DNA of 64,000 nucleotides from Tupaia tana (taxonomy: Eukaryota; Chordata; Mammalia; Scandentia; Tupaiidae). Both the position numbers and the translations under genes were made by a program. The notes under the pieces are model-generated. The model did not search any database and was not told the DNA's origin. It saw only the letters and a list, made by a program, of their open reading frames with translations. The DNA lies in the NCBI GenBank assembly GCA_026018925.1, contig JAKSZU010000031.1, forward strand, positions 8,331,448 through 8,395,447. Direction: 5' to 3'. Below, piece by piece: positions 30,131 to 41,025 of this stretch (its first letter is position 1; every line of letters starts with the position of its first letter).

Positions 30131-30609
30131 CCTCAAGCTGCTCAGTTGATATAAGCTTAAAATTGTAGTTCCTGGTATCTTAGGTTGATACATCATCTTG
30201 ACAAATGGACTGATTAAAAAAGAGCCATGATTATGAGTTGCAAATTCTATTTTCTTTTTTAAATATAAAGACCTTCTCTATATGCATTGTTAAGAATTTG
30301 TAAACAAGTGCCAATTCTTGCATGGGTATGCCTAGAATTTATTTGGCTTTCAAGGAGTTATTCGAGAGGCCATTTTATCTAGGTGACCAACACACAGAAA
30401 AAGGTTGTTTCAAATGCCCTATTAAACTTTAAACAATGTAATCATTTCCTAGGAACTTTCAACATTTCCTAGGAACTTTCAAGATTTCGTGCTTTGGGAT
30501 TGTTAGGGACATGGCATGAAAAATAAGTGTTGCAATGTTAACATGAAAGAGGAAACATTTAAAAGTTATTCATAGTTTCCTATTTTGTGAGGTCAGTATC
30601 TATTCTCAG
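30131..30609. other. Unique sequence with a small tandem repeat
   Basis: A duplicated ATTTCCTAGGAACTTTCAA (about 30446-30482) is the only structure seen in 480 bp. Confidence 0.6.
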
Positions 30610-30620
30610 TCAGTGTAATT

Positions 30621-30903
30621 TTTTTTTTTTTTTGAGGAGATTTTTGCTATAGGGTGTGTGCACTTGCCGAGAGACAGAGAGAGAGAGAGATTGAGAGAGA
30701 GAGAAATCACACCACCCACCCCCACCTGGGAGGGGGGGATGGCCAATCCACAATCTTTTCTCCTCCATTCTCTTCTTGGTGGGATTTTGGGCACACATGC
30801 ACATGTGCCTGGCATGAGTTTCAAGCCACCAAGTCCGGAACTTGAACTGTGGTTAGCCACATGGGAATCCAGTACCCTAACCACTATGCCACCTGCTGTC
30901 CCT
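30621..30903 (-). repeat. SINE-A
   Basis: Target-site duplication TCAGTGTAATT at 30610-30620 and 30907-30917. The GA tract is expanded and the hairpin is present. Confidence 0.94.
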
Positions 30904-31069
30904 GAATCAGTGTAATTGCTATGATTTGGGTGGCTGTGACTTTGAAATTCAGCTTCTATCAGGTGCCCATGGATGTGTTTCCCTGACCGCTATCTCAGAC
31001 CTACTTAGTGTGAATCTTGGTGGAGCTAGGCGAGGGAGGCCCACATCTACCCTGTATGAGATATCTATT

Positions 31070-31308
31070 GGGCTGTCTCCGTGGCCTGAGGGTTAGGGCT
31101 GCCAGATCTCACATGGCTGACTGTGTGGTTTGAGTCTCAGACCTGGTGGCTTCAGAAACACACTGAGTGCATGTGTGTGCGTGCCCCAAAAGGATAGAGA
31201 AATGGAGGAGAAGGGATGGCGGTGTGACTGTCCTGCGTGGGGGTGCTGCTCTACCCTCTTCCTCTCTCTGTCTCTCTGGCACACCTGTTGGCAAAAAGAG
31301 AAAAAGAT
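31070..31308 (+). repeat. SINE-A, diverged head
   Basis: Head GGGCTGTCTCCGTGGCCTGA is altered, but B box GGTTTGAGTCT, body AATGGAGGAGAAGGGATGG and tail fit SINE-A. Confidence 0.78.
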
Positions 31309-31448
31309 ACCATTCTACATGCTGAGTTCACTGAATGGAATAGATAGGTTTGACAACTTAAAAGTAATTTTTCAAGATGGGATAGCTGAAGATGGTTAAA
31401 TTTTTAAATTTGCAGTGAGAAGATGTGTCCAAAAAAATTAGCTAATGT

Positions 31449-31689
31449 TTATTAATTTATTTATAAACAGAGATTTTTGCTATAAGGCCATGTGCACTTG
31501 TTGGAGAGATAGCGAGACAGAGAGAAATCACCCCCCAGGGGGTATGGCCACATCGCAATCCCTTCTCCTCCGTTCTCCTCTCAGGATTTTGGGCACGCAT
31601 CCATACACGCCCGGTGTGAGTTTTAAGTTTGGGACTCAAACGGCAGTCGACTACATGGGAGTCCGGTGATGTAACCATCTGCTGGTCCC
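31449..31689 (-). repeat. SINE-A
   Basis: TTTTTGCTATAAGGCCATGTG to the head complement ACCATCTGCTGGTCCCC, with a small deletion between the body and the B box. Confidence 0.88.
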
Positions 31690-31799
31690 CAAATCAGTTA
31701 GCTTCTAATCATCGTTCAATTTACGATGTACACTGACAAATTTAGAAATATTTATTTTACACATAACATATGACTCATATGTCATGCAATATAGCTACT

Positions 31800-32470
31800 T
31801 CAACAATTTGGTTTTTGTGAATTTACAGAAGTTTGCGATTATCAGCACAATTATAGAGAAATTTATCACCAGCCTGGCGGTCACTGCTCAGTCCCTCCAG
31901 TTCCTCCACTCTGTATTTTCTGTCCCTTGTCGATGGACTTTTTCTGGATACTTCCTATCAATGGAATCATATTGCATATGTTCTTTTGTATCTATTAGTT
32001 AGTATTTTCTTTTTTAAAGGTTTTTATCATCGGACAAGTACACTCTTGGGAGAGACAGAAAAAGGGCAGTTGAGAAATCACCCTCCGGGGGGATGGCCAC
32101 ATTGCAATCCCTTCTCCCCTCTCCTCTCTGGATACTGGGCACGCACGCACAGGCACCCGGCATGATTTTCAAGCTGCTGGGTCTGAAACTCGAATTATGG
32201 TTGACCCTGTGGGAGTCCAGTGCCTTAGTCACCATGCCAGCTACTGGTCCTTAGCATTATATTTTAAAGGGCCATTTATATGGTTTCATGTATCAGAATC
32301 TCCTTCCTCTTCATTGCCAGATAATGCCCCCTTGCATCCTTTTATTCCATTTATTTGTTCGTCAGTTAATGCACACTAGGGGTGTCCCAACCTTTTGGCT
32401 GTCGTGAATAATGCTGTTGTGAGCATCTGTGCTCAAGGGTATGGATGTTAGCGTTGCACTTATGCCTCAT
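31800..32470 (-). mobile_element. Old L1 3'-end fragment, split by SINE-A
   Basis: The left part has TATCAATGGAATCATATTGC. The right part has TTTTATTCCATTTATTTGTTC, CAACCTTTTGGCTGTCGTGA and ATAATGCTGTTGTGAGCATC. These are landmarks of the antisense 3' region of mammalian L1 (ORF2 end/3'UTR), in the right order. It is interrupted by the SINE-A at 32011-32250. No open frame remains. Confidence 0.7.
32011..32250 (-). repeat. SINE-A nested in L1
   Basis: From TTTTTATCATCGGACAAGTAC to the head complement CCAGCTACTGGTCC. Flanks TTAGTATTTTCTTTT / TTAGCATTATATTTT may be a decayed target-site duplication. Confidence 0.85.
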
Positions 32471-32583
32471 TTATTCCAGAATTAGGTTATAATATTAGAA
32501 TAGACTCTGTGTTTTTTATTTGCCTCCTTTGGCAAATCTGTGACTTCATAAAAGTTTAATCCCTGACATTAAAACAAAAACGA

Positions 32584-32840
32584 GGGGGGCGAGCAGATGG
32601 CATGGTGGTTAAAGCACTGGACTCCCATATAACTGACCACAGTTCAAGTACTGGACCTGGCAGCTTGAAACTCATGCTGGGCATGTGTATGCCCAAAATC
32701 CCAGGAAGGAAGAGAAAGGAGGAGAAGGGACTGTGGCATGGCCATCCACCCTGGGGGGTGACTTTTTACTTCCCCTCTCACTATCTCTGTCTCTCTCTGG
32801 TGAGTGCAAGACCCTATGGCAAAAATCTAAAATACAAAAA
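32584..32840 (+). repeat. SINE-A
   Basis: Head GGGGGGCGAGCAGATGGCAT, B box AGTTCAAGTAC, tail CCCTATGGCAAAAATC. Confidence 0.88.
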
Positions 32841-33075
32841 CGAAATACAAATCTGAGTGAGTGCCTCTGTGGAACACTAAGACGCTAAGCATACACCACA
32901 CTTTGGGGGCATTTTGACTAATACCTTTCAGAAAAGATGAGTAGGCTCCCTACATAAAGCTCCACGATTTCAGATCATTATTTTGGAATGACATTTACTT
33001 ACAAGCACTGAACCGACTGTGGTCTGCAGATAATACTTGAAGCCATAACTCCACGGGCTTTAAGAAATTCGTGAG
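32841..33075. other. Unique spacer
   Basis: About 235 bp; nothing recognised. Confidence 0.45.
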
Positions 33076-33340
33076 GGGGACCAGCAATTAGCATAATGGC
33101 TATGTCGCCGGACACCCATGTAGTCAACCGCAGTTTGAGTCCTGGACCCGGTGGCTTAAGCTCACACTGGGCGTGTGAGTGTGCATGCCCAAGATCCCGA
33201 GAGGAGAATGGAGGAGAAGGGATTGTGGTGTGGCCATCCCCCCGGGGGATGATTTCTCGCTTTCTATCTCTCTTTCTCTCTCTGTCTGTCTGGCGAGCGC
33301 ACGCACCCTATAGCAAAAACCTCTCAAAAAAAAAAAAAAA
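33076..33340 (+). repeat. SINE-A
   Basis: Head GGGGGACCAGCAATTAGCAT, B box AGTTTGAGTCC, complete, poly-A of about 15. It abuts a SINE-C. Confidence 0.94.
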
Positions 33341-33582
33341 TGGCATGTGGGCAGTGGGTTGGTAGCTTGTGGTAAGATGTGCCCTTCTGCAAGGCAATCC
33401 CAGAAGGGACGGTCATCGTTGGCACCCAGAGACCTCCCTCCCTGACCATGCCAGGCATATATGCGCCCAGGATCTGGCCAGGGGAGGCGAGAGGTGGGTG
33501 ATGGCATCGAGGCCCTCTCTGGAGTGCTGTATCTCTGTCTGTCTCTATCACTCTTGGAATAAATAAACTTGAAAAAAAAAAA
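33341..33582 (+). repeat. SINE-C
   Basis: Middle CCTCCCTCCCTGACCATGCC, GATCTGGCCAGGGGAGGC, tail CTCTTGGAATAAATAAACTTG and poly-A. Confidence 0.8.
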
Positions 33583-33674
33583 GGGCAGGTGTATGTGTGT
33601 GTGTATGTATGTGTGCATAAACTGAAGTAGCATTTGTGTTTACGTCTCCTAATTTGCAGGTTTTACATATCCCT

Positions 33675-33951
33675 CTCAAATGTTTATTTATTTATTTATT
33701 TGAGAGGTTTTTGCTATAGGGCATGTGCGCTCACCAGAAAGACAGAGAGAGAGAGAGAGACAGAAAGCGAGAAATCACCACCCCTCCAGGGGGGATGGCC
33801 ACGCTGCAATCCCTTCTCCTCCATTCTCCTCTCGGGATCTTAGGCACGCACGCACATGCGCCCGGCGTGAGTTTAAACCACTGGGTCTAGGACTCGAACT
33901 GCAGTTGAGAGGGAGTCCAGCGACATAGCCATTACGCCAACTGCTGGTCCT
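33675..33951 (-). repeat. SINE-A
   Basis: (TTTA)n lead-in, TTTTTGCTATAGGGCATGTGC to GCCAACTGCTGGTCC. Target-site duplication CATATCCCT at 33666-33674 and 33952-33960. Confidence 0.94.
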
Positions 33952-33969
33952 CATATCCCTTTTCAAAAA

Positions 33970-34115
33970 AAGGAATTATTCATTTAATTTTATTAATTAT
34001 TACTATCAGAGAGATAGAGAAAGAGAGTGAGAAAGCAAGTCACCAGGTCCAGGACTTGAACCATGGTCAGTCATGGAAGTCCAGCGCCTCAACCATCACA
34101 CCACCTGCCAGTCCC
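33970..34115 (-). repeat. SINE-B
   Basis: A/T tail, GA-rich stretch, GAGAAAGCAAGTCACCAGG, head complement ACACCACCTGCCAGTCCC. Confidence 0.87.
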
Positions 34116-34131
34116 ATATTCCCTCTTTCTA

Positions 34132-34325
34132 AAGTTTATTTATTTCCTGACATGAAGGGAACCCTTATCAGGGTCTTCATATCACAATCTTCCTCCCAGC
34201 CCTCCCGTCACCCAGGGTCATGGTCCCACCCAGTGAGTCCAGGTAGACCCAGGACGTGAACTTGAAACTTTCCTGTAGAGACCCCAGCCTCTCGCAGAAG
34301 TGCCTGTACTGCTGGGCCTGCCAGT
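34132..34325 (-). repeat. SINE-C
   Basis: Left TTTATTTATTTCCTGACATG is the complement of the SINE-C tail; the body and a tRNA-like head end (ACTGCTGGGCCTGCC) follow. Confidence 0.7.
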
Positions 34326-34427
34326 TCTCCTTTATAATATTCTGAGAGAGTAAGGGAGACATTGTTGAAGATGCCTACTCTTCAATGGATACTGTTCCTC
34401 TTTTGAAGACATTGAGAACTAGGAAGC

Positions 34428-34636
34428 AGATGGTGGTGCAGTGTAATATGCAGCCCTCCACGGAGCTGGCCCACACCAGAAGGAGCTGGTTCATGTACGG
34501 AGATCTGGGCACACCCACGCCCAGGCCTGGCTGGGATGGGAGTGGGTTATGGTGTCAAGAACCTGCTGGAGTTCTGTCTCCCTGTCTCTCTCTCCCTTTC
34601 TCACTCATGAAAGAAATAAAACTTTTAAAAATGAAA
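34428..34636 (+). repeat. SINE-C
   Basis: Head GCAGATGGTGGTGCAGTGTA, B-box region TGGTTCATGTACG, tail CTCATGAAAGAAATAAAACTT. It abuts the SINE-A at 34637. Confidence 0.8.
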
Positions 34637-34884
34637 TGGGACCAGTAGTTAGCGTAATGGCTATGTCGTTGGACTCCCATGTAGTCAACTGTGGTTCGAG
34701 TCCCAGACCTGGTAGCTTCAACTCACGCTGGGCGCGTGTGCGTGCGTGCTCAAGATCCCGAGAGGAGAATGGAGGAGAAGGGATTGTGGCATGGCCATCC
34801 ACCCTGGGGGGGTGATTTTTTGCTTTCTGTCTCTCTGTCTCTCTCTGTCTTTCTGGCGAGTGCACATGCCAAAAAAAAAAAAAG
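34637..34884 (+). repeat. SINE-A
   Basis: Head GGGACCAGTAGTTAGCGTAA, B box GGTTCGAGTCC; the CCCTATAGC end motif is deleted just before the poly-A. Confidence 0.93.
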
Positions 34885-35066
34885 AATTAGTTATTTAATT
34901 CTACTCATCATTATCATTTTTCATTTTGACCAGTGAGAGACAGAGAGACAGAGAGAGAGAGAGAGAGAGAGGGAAAGTGAGAAAGCAAGCTGCATGCCCG
35001 TGGCTTGAACCGTGCTCGATCATGTGGGAGTCCAGTGCCTTAACTGCCACGCCACCTGCTGGCCCC
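34885..35066 (-). repeat. SINE-B
   Basis: T-rich tail, TTTTGACCAGTGAGAGACAG, GA tract, head complement GCCACCTGCTGGCCCC. It directly follows the poly-A of the preceding SINE-A. Confidence 0.88.
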
Positions 35067-36974
35067 AGAAGTACTAATTTAATAAGAAGATAAATGCAAA
35101 GAGTGCTGTTTCATACGCTTGGCCCTTTGGCGAAAGCCTCCTTTTTCCTTTTCCCAAACATCTGAGTATCCCTCCCCTGCCCAGGATGAAGCAGACTGCT
35201 GTCCACGTGCTAATTTTGTTTCTCTGCTCTGAGTGTGCACGCTGTGTGTCTGTCTGCATCTTATTATGTTTATGAAACTTTTCAGATTCATGCAGCTTTA
35301 TTTTTGTATTGCCTTCTCCCCTGTAAACTGCTTATTCTTCTGGGCATTGCGTATGTTTGATGAACCTATTTATTTCCATTAACTTTCTTGTCAGTGAAAA
35401 TGATGGCATACCGTAAGGTTAATGTTGGAGAGGGGGAGTGTTCCTATCCTTGGTTTGATGACTACGCACTGCGTACATGCTTTAAAAGATATACTGTCGC
35501 CTACAAAGATACACACAGGCTGTATGTAAACCAGAAAAGGGCACAGGAAAGGTCTCCTTGGCATGTGGGCTGGCGTGTTGAATAAGGATGCGTCTTGGAG
35601 AACAGCGTTGTCCAAGGGGGTGTAATCGTTGGGATGAGCACACGTTGCCATCAGTTCTAATTATGTTCGGAGAGTGACTCTGACTTTGAACTGCTGAGTT
35701 CAGTGACAGCCAATGGCGTATGCGTGCAGGGGACGGTTTCCACCCACGGCGTTTCTTTCGGGGTTGATGTTGCACCTGTAACATGTTCATCGTGGCCCGG
35801 AAGCCTTCTGTACGGGGAGAACTTGCCGTGAAGCGGGTAAGCTCTCCATCGGCCTCCGGGAGCCAGCGTCTCCGAATGATTACAGCCGCAGCTCCCTGTA
35901 CTGGGAATCCGTCCCAACCTGCTAGGCTTTCACTGCACCAGGGAGAAAGGGAGACGTGTGATCTTTCGTGCTAGTTTTTATTTTGCACAGGTTCTCTCGG
36001 CTTATAAAAACCTGAGCAGAACGCCTGGCTTTTTTCCTTTCCAGAGCAACAAGTGAAACTCGGCCTGTAAGAAAAGGAAGGCCTCGCTCTCACGGCTTAA
36101 TCGAATTGATTCGGTAGGGCCATCAGCGTGGTAGGCGGCGATTTATGTCCGCCTGCTATTCCGACAGGCAGCCCAAGGGAAACTGCCCAGACCGGGGAAG
36201 GCGGCTTTCTGAAGCTGGCCCCTGTTCCCTCCACTCCCGCCCCTCGCCCCTCGTTAGCAGATCCTGGCCTGAAGACAGATCCCTGCTGCCAAAACGCACT
36301 GCTTAACCTGACCCTCCACCAGGCCCACAAAGGAGGCTTTTAGGTCCCCAGAGAAACAGCCCCTGCATTTTGTCCGGCCGTGAAATCCGGAGTGAAAAGC
36401 CCCACGCCTCTGTCGCCTCTCTCGCTGTTCAGCCATGCCGGATGCAGAGATGGGGCTGCTGGAGGGTGCTGGAAGCCAGGAAAAGTAACAGGGGGGACAA
36501 AGGCGCCTCCCCCACCACTCCTTTGATTGCTAGGTGGTCTATAAACTCCCGAGGGATAGTGGACCCCAGGCACGCAGCTTTTTGTTGTCACTGGTTCACG
36601 CTGTCTTGAGGGTGAGGGTCTTTTTGCAGACGGGAATTGGGGAGTCACTCAGAAGCAAAGGGGGCACTGGTCTTGCTCATTAACAAACAGCAACAGCAGC
36701 TACATTGAGCAGAGAGAGACAGAGACACAGAGAGAGAGAGACAGAGAGGCTCATTACTTCATGGGGAAGACCTGCCTCCCCCGACAGATGCTGAGTCTGA
36801 ATCTCTGAAACTATGGCATCGACGGTTTTCACCAGAAGACGACATCCCGACGACTCAGTCTTGCCTTGCATTTTCTTTGCACTATGATCTTTGCCTATCA
36901 GTCCATCACGATTCCTAAACATGAACGCATAGGGTTCTGATGTTCTGCATACTCACAAAGATGGTTCTATCATA
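35067..36974. other. Longest SINE-free stretch in the window
   Basis: About 1.9 kb with no SINE, L1 or DNA element recognised, only a short (AGAGAC)n at 36708-36749. A TATAAAA is at 36004-36010, and the segment 36100-36560 is moderately GC-rich with scattered CpG. Open frames exist on both strands, but none has a recognisable domain or convincing splice context. It might hold conserved regulatory sequence, but nothing in the sequence alone proves it. Confidence 0.4.
36859..36905. repeat. 47-bp dispersed repeat, copy 1
   Basis: CTTGCCTTGCATTTTCTTTG followed by CACTATGATCTTTGCC and TATCAGTCCA. Nearly the same string occurs at 39557-39602. Confidence 0.7.
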
Positions 36975-37364
36975 CGAGGGAATTTGGTTTAATGGAATGA
37001 AAGTATGAGTTTGTATTGGTGCAAAATATTTTGGAAGCCACACACAGTTTTTTTTTTTTCTTTTGGAGAGGTTTTTGCTATAGGGCGCGTGCACTCGCCA
37101 GAAAGACAGAGAGAGACAAAGAGTGAGAAATCACCCCCCAGGGGGGATGGCCATGCTGCAATCCCTTCTCCTCCTTTCTCCTCTCAGGATCTTGGGCACG
37201 CACACACACATGCCTGGTGTGAGTTTAATCCACCGGGTCCAGGACTCGAACCGCAGTCGACTACATGGGAGTCCAGCAACATAGCCATTACGCTAACTGC
37301 TGGTCCCCACACAGTATTTTCATGAGATACATTTTTCATGACCTTTTTGAAGACAGCCTCTCAG
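36975..37364 (+). mobile_element. Mariner-type miniature element, split by SINE-A
   Basis: Left part CGAGGGAATTTGGTTTAATG ... GGTGCAAAATATTTTGGAAG and right part TTTTTCATGACCTTTTTGAAG follow the same plan as the element at 44122-44255. TA flanks are at 36973-36974 and 37365-37366. Confidence 0.7.
37048..37307 (-). repeat. SINE-A nested in mariner element
   Basis: Near-complete copy; target-site duplication CACACAG at 37041-37047 and 37308-37314. Confidence 0.95.
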
Positions 37365-37366
37365 TA

Positions 37367-37759
37367 AACACGTAGAAGAAAAACATTTCTCCAGTGATAA
37401 AAATGCACTAAATGCTCCCGGAGATAGAGCAGCTCTGTCTCCTCTCGGCCACAACATGCTTCCAGGGATTCGGGGTGTTTAGGTTGCTCTCATGACTTGC
37501 TGCATTGCAACAAATGGAATGAAAACAGCTTGCAAAAGAAATGTGTCCCTAGCCAGTCCCACTGGGAACTGTAACGACTCTACTGCGGTGAATGCCCATT
37601 TGGATCTGTGAGGTTTACACATCTCATCCAAAATTCCCCCCATCATGTCACATGTGAGATTCTCTTTCGGCTCACCAGAATGGAAGAAAGCTACTCCGTC
37701 ATCTGTGCCGTAAATATGACGTGTGTCCGTGGTCATGGAGAGGTGTCCTCTTAGAAGTT
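37367..37759. other. Unique sequence, nothing recognised
   Basis: About 390 bp, nothing recognised. Confidence 0.5.
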
Positions 37760-37767
37760 ACTTTCAG

Positions 37768-38035
37768 GGGACCAGCAGTCGGCTAATGGCTATGTCGCTG
37801 GACTCCCATGTGGTTGACAGCAGTTCGAGTCCTGGACCCGGTGGCTTAAACTCATGCCGGGCGTGTGTGCGTGTGTGCCCAAGATCCCGAGAGGAGAATG
37901 GAGGAGAAGTGATTGCGGCGTGACCATCCCCCCGGGGGATGATTTCTCGCTTTCTGTCTCTCTGTCTCTCTCTGTCTTTCTGGTGAGCACACGCGCCCTA
38001 TAGCAAAAACTCTCCAATAACTAACTAACTAACTA
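37768..38035 (+). repeat. SINE-A with (CTAA)n tail
   Basis: Head GGGACCAGCAGTCGGCTAAT, B box AGTTCGAGTCC. The tail after CTCTCC has become AATAACTAACTAACTAAC. Target-site duplication ACTTTCAG at 37760-37767 and 38036-38043. Confidence 0.94.
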
Positions 38036-38129
38036 ACTTTCAGGTACATGGAATTTTACCTGGAGAACTCTACCATTCGAGAAGGCAGAACTTGGAATGC
38101 TGTCTTTGTGAGATAAGCAAATGACTGGG

Positions 38130-38466
38130 CCTACAGGAGGCTTGCAGGTGGCGTAGGGTCATTCTGTGAGGCTGACTCTCACGGAAAGGTTCTGGGTTCG
38201 TGTCCAGAAACCTCCCTGAGTATGCTGGGCATGCATGTGCCCACAAGCTGGGACTGGCTGATCTTGGGACTGGATTGTGATGTCCACAGCTCTCTTCGGG
38301 TGCTGTCTCTCTGTCTCGCTCTCTCTTTTTGAATATGTTGGGCATACATGTGCCCACAAGCCAGGAATGGCTGATCTTGGGGCTGGATTGTAGTGTCCAC
38401 AACTCTATTGGGGTGCTCTTTTTTTTTTTAAGAGATATTTTCACTATAGGGTGCATGCGCTTGCTG

Positions 38467-38498
<32 letters not shown>

Positions 38499-38775
38499 CA
38501 GAAAGCGAGAAATCACACTCCCCCTCCCCCAAGGGGGATGGCCATGCCACAATCTTTTCTCCTCCATTTTCCTCTTGGGATCCTGGGCATGCATGCACAC
38601 ATACTAAGTGTGAGTTTCAAGTCTCCAGGTCTGGAACTTGAACTGCCGTCAACTACATGGGAGTCCAGCGAGGTAACCATTATGCCATCTGCTGGTTCCT
38701 CCGTCTCTCTTTGTCTGTGTTTCTCTTCCCTGTCTCTCATTTGTGAAAATGAAAAAAATAATAATAATAAATAGA
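38130..38775 (+). repeat. SINE-C with internal duplication, split by SINE-A
   Basis: Head region GCAGGTGGCGTAGGGTC, B-box region GGGTTCGTGTCC. The middle and tail (TGGGCATGCATGTGCCCACA ...) recur 113 bp later (TGGGCATACATGTGCCCACA ...). The second copy is interrupted by the SINE-A at 38419-38699 and resumes at CCGTCTCTCTTTGTCTGTG to an (AAT)n tail. Confidence 0.85.
38419..38699 (-). repeat. SINE-A nested in SINE-C
   Basis: Poly-T, CACTATAGGGTGCATGCGC, (GAGACA)n stretch, head complement GCCATCTGCTGGTTCC. Confidence 0.9.
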
Positions 38776-39556
38776 GACTGGTTCCACAAATGGCATTTGA
38801 GATTCAGAGAGACAGAAGCTAGATCATTTATCTCTGATAAGAGGATCTGAAATTTCTCCAATAACAGAGTCATTTTCCCCCTCTGTTCTACACATCTACA
38901 TTATACCCGCTGTGCATCCTGAACCTGTCAGCTATTACCCTAAGAACTGCTAAAGTCCAAACTTCCACTTGCCCAGAAACGGAAGCTTACTCTGCGTAGC
39001 CTGAGTATTAGAGGCTTTTCCTCTCACAACACAGCAGAAACCTTTAAGAGCAGACCTACACTGCTGAAATGTACAGCTTTATTTTCATGCTAAAAAAGAG
39101 AACATCTATCTGGAACCTGATTGTTTTGCATCCCATCTGCTTTTGCCTAGCTAATCCTACGCATTATTTCGTTTTTCTACCTAGACATAGCCCTTCACCC
39201 AGGGAGTTTTGCCTGACTCAACACCGGGGTTAAGGTCTCCCCATCTGTTTCTGTCCAGCCCTTTTCCACAGCATTGATCCCCCTGTCTGTAAGAAGCTGA
39301 TTAATTTTTCTCCCATCATGCTTGAAGGTCAAAGGACATGGACCGTCTGCTTTACATGTTCCATGTACTCTCAGGAGCTCCCAGACTGTCAGACACAAAG
39401 GTGTGACCCAATGAAAATATACACAGAGCCTGCAGGTAGGCAGGGAGGGCTCCGAAGCAAAGGAGCTGAGTTCTGTCAGGTTGCAGATGCACTATTGCCA
39501 CAGCAGATGATCGGAGAAGCTGTGGCTACCTTCTTGCATTTCTGATTGATTTATTC
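38776..39556. other. SINE-free unique sequence
   Basis: About 780 bp without recognised repeats or exons. Confidence 0.45.
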
Positions 39557-39602
39557 TTGCCTTGTATTTTCTTTGCAATAAGATTTTTGCATATCAGTCC
39601 AG
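39557..39602. repeat. 46-bp dispersed repeat, copy 2
   Basis: CTTGCCTTGTATTTTCTTTG followed by CAATAAGATTTTTGC and ATATCAGTCCA; matches 36859-36905 with about six differences. It joins directly to a truncated SINE-A. Confidence 0.7.
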
Positions 39603-39768
39603 GGGGGATGGCCATGCCGCAATCCCTTCTCCTCCATTCTCCTCTCAGAATCTTGGGCACACACGCACACACGCCCGGCGTGAGTTTAAGCCACCAGGCC
39701 CAGGACTCGAACCGCGGTCGACTACGTGGGAGTCCAGCGACATAGCCATTACGCTAACTGCCGGTCCC
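39600..39768 (-). repeat. SINE-A lacking its 3' half
   Basis: Starts abruptly in the GC hairpin (CAGGGGGGATGGCC) and runs to a well-preserved head (B box GGTTCGAGTCC). The CT-rich part, the CCCTATAGC motif and poly-A are missing, which is the wrong end for simple retroposition truncation, and no target-site duplication is visible. Confidence 0.92.
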
Positions 39769-40729
39769 GCTCCGTGGTTCTTTCAAGAACATACCAGGCC
39801 TTCCTCTGGCTTGACGTGCCGGGCGAGCAAACCACACATGTAGACATTAAGCTGTCAGCGTTGCAAGCTGCTTCTATGGGAACAGGATTACTGCTGACAC
39901 GTGGCTGATTTTCTGACCGCGAGGACATGCTTTATGTTTCGTCCTCCCTCAGACCCCACTCTAATCATTCACCTCGCAGACAAAGATCCCCTTCCCAGAA
40001 ATAATAACCCGACAGTGTGTATCCACCACGGCATGCCAGATTGCTGATGTAGACAACCTTGTTAACCTGCGAGCAGAGAGGATAAACAAGACAGACTTAA
40101 GGGGAGCTCTGTGAGATGGAGCAAGGGCCAAGTAGCAAAATCCAGTTCCTCCTGTGATGCTCGCCACGGTTTAGAAGGTCATTAGCACGGGAAGAAAGGC
40201 TCCGGGCCACCCAGCTTGGGGTACGGTGGACGGTTCTCCAGAGCTACCAGTGAAATGACTGTGTAGGCATTGTGTGTTGTCAAGAAAATGTGTAGGAAAT
40301 ATCATAGACCGAGACACGGCTCAGAGCGAGACTTGCATAAGCTCTTCAATGAGGCATGAAGGGAGGGGAGCCCTAATCTCTATTCAGCTGGCTGTGTGTC
40401 AGGGAGGCGGCTTTTAACCCCGCCGCTCAGTGATGTCGGAGGCATGCGGTGCAGACTCAATTCCGCCGTGGGCAGGCAGGTGGGGGCGCTGGACCCGCCA
40501 AGTCCAGCGCAGTTGCATAAAATCTGATTTGGCGCCAGTCGGAGTCTCGGGATGCACAGACATGAATACATTTCTCCCACATTCAGCCTGTAAAGACAGG
40601 CGACAGCCAATGCCAGCTTTTTGGAACTAGTGGGATGACGTGGGGGTCCATATTGCAGAAAGCTCCGAACGGTTGATTGGTCTGTCTGCCAACAGATGCA
40701 GATACCCATAATCAAATTATAATAAAATA
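39769..40729. other. SINE-free unique sequence
   Basis: About 960 bp. No gene recognised despite moderate GC near 40400-40560. Confidence 0.45.
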
Positions 40730-40765
40730 TGTGTGTGTGTATGTGTGCGTGTGTGTGTGTGTGTG
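40730..40765. repeat. (GT)n microsatellite
   Basis: Imperfect GT run interrupted by AT and GC units. Confidence 0.9.
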
Positions 40766-40847
40766 GTACAGCTTCTAGGTTTGAAATGACATGGAAAAAT
40801 AATACTTTTTTAAACAGTATTTTTTGAGCCCTTTGAGTAAATGTATT

Positions 40848-40896
40848 TTTTTCTTTCTTTTAGTTTTTGCTATTGGTCACATGCACTTGCCAAAGC
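40848..40896 (-). repeat. SINE-A 3'-tail fragment
   Basis: Only TTTTTGCTATTGGTCACATGCACTTGCC with a T-rich lead-in remains. Confidence 0.6.
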
Positions 40897-40987
40897 TTTT
40901 AAATGATGCCTGTTGAAGAAAAGTTTTGATGTTGAGATTTTAAATAATTTTAAGGTTATCTTATGAATTTATTATTTTTTAACTTAA

Positions 40988-40989
40988 AA

Positions 40990-41020
<31 letters not shown>
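40988..41020. repeat. (AC)n microsatellite
   Basis: About 16 AC units with one AT interruption, immediately before a SINE-A head. Confidence 0.95.
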
Positions 41021-41025
41021 TTAAG

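Noticed and set aside
33124..33633. 169-codon minus-strand open frame
   Set aside because: It spans a SINE-C and a SINE-A and has no independent coding evidence.
36004..36010. TATA box of a promoter
   Set aside because: A single TATAAAA in 1.9 kb of A/T-balanced DNA is expected by chance, and no downstream exon is visible.
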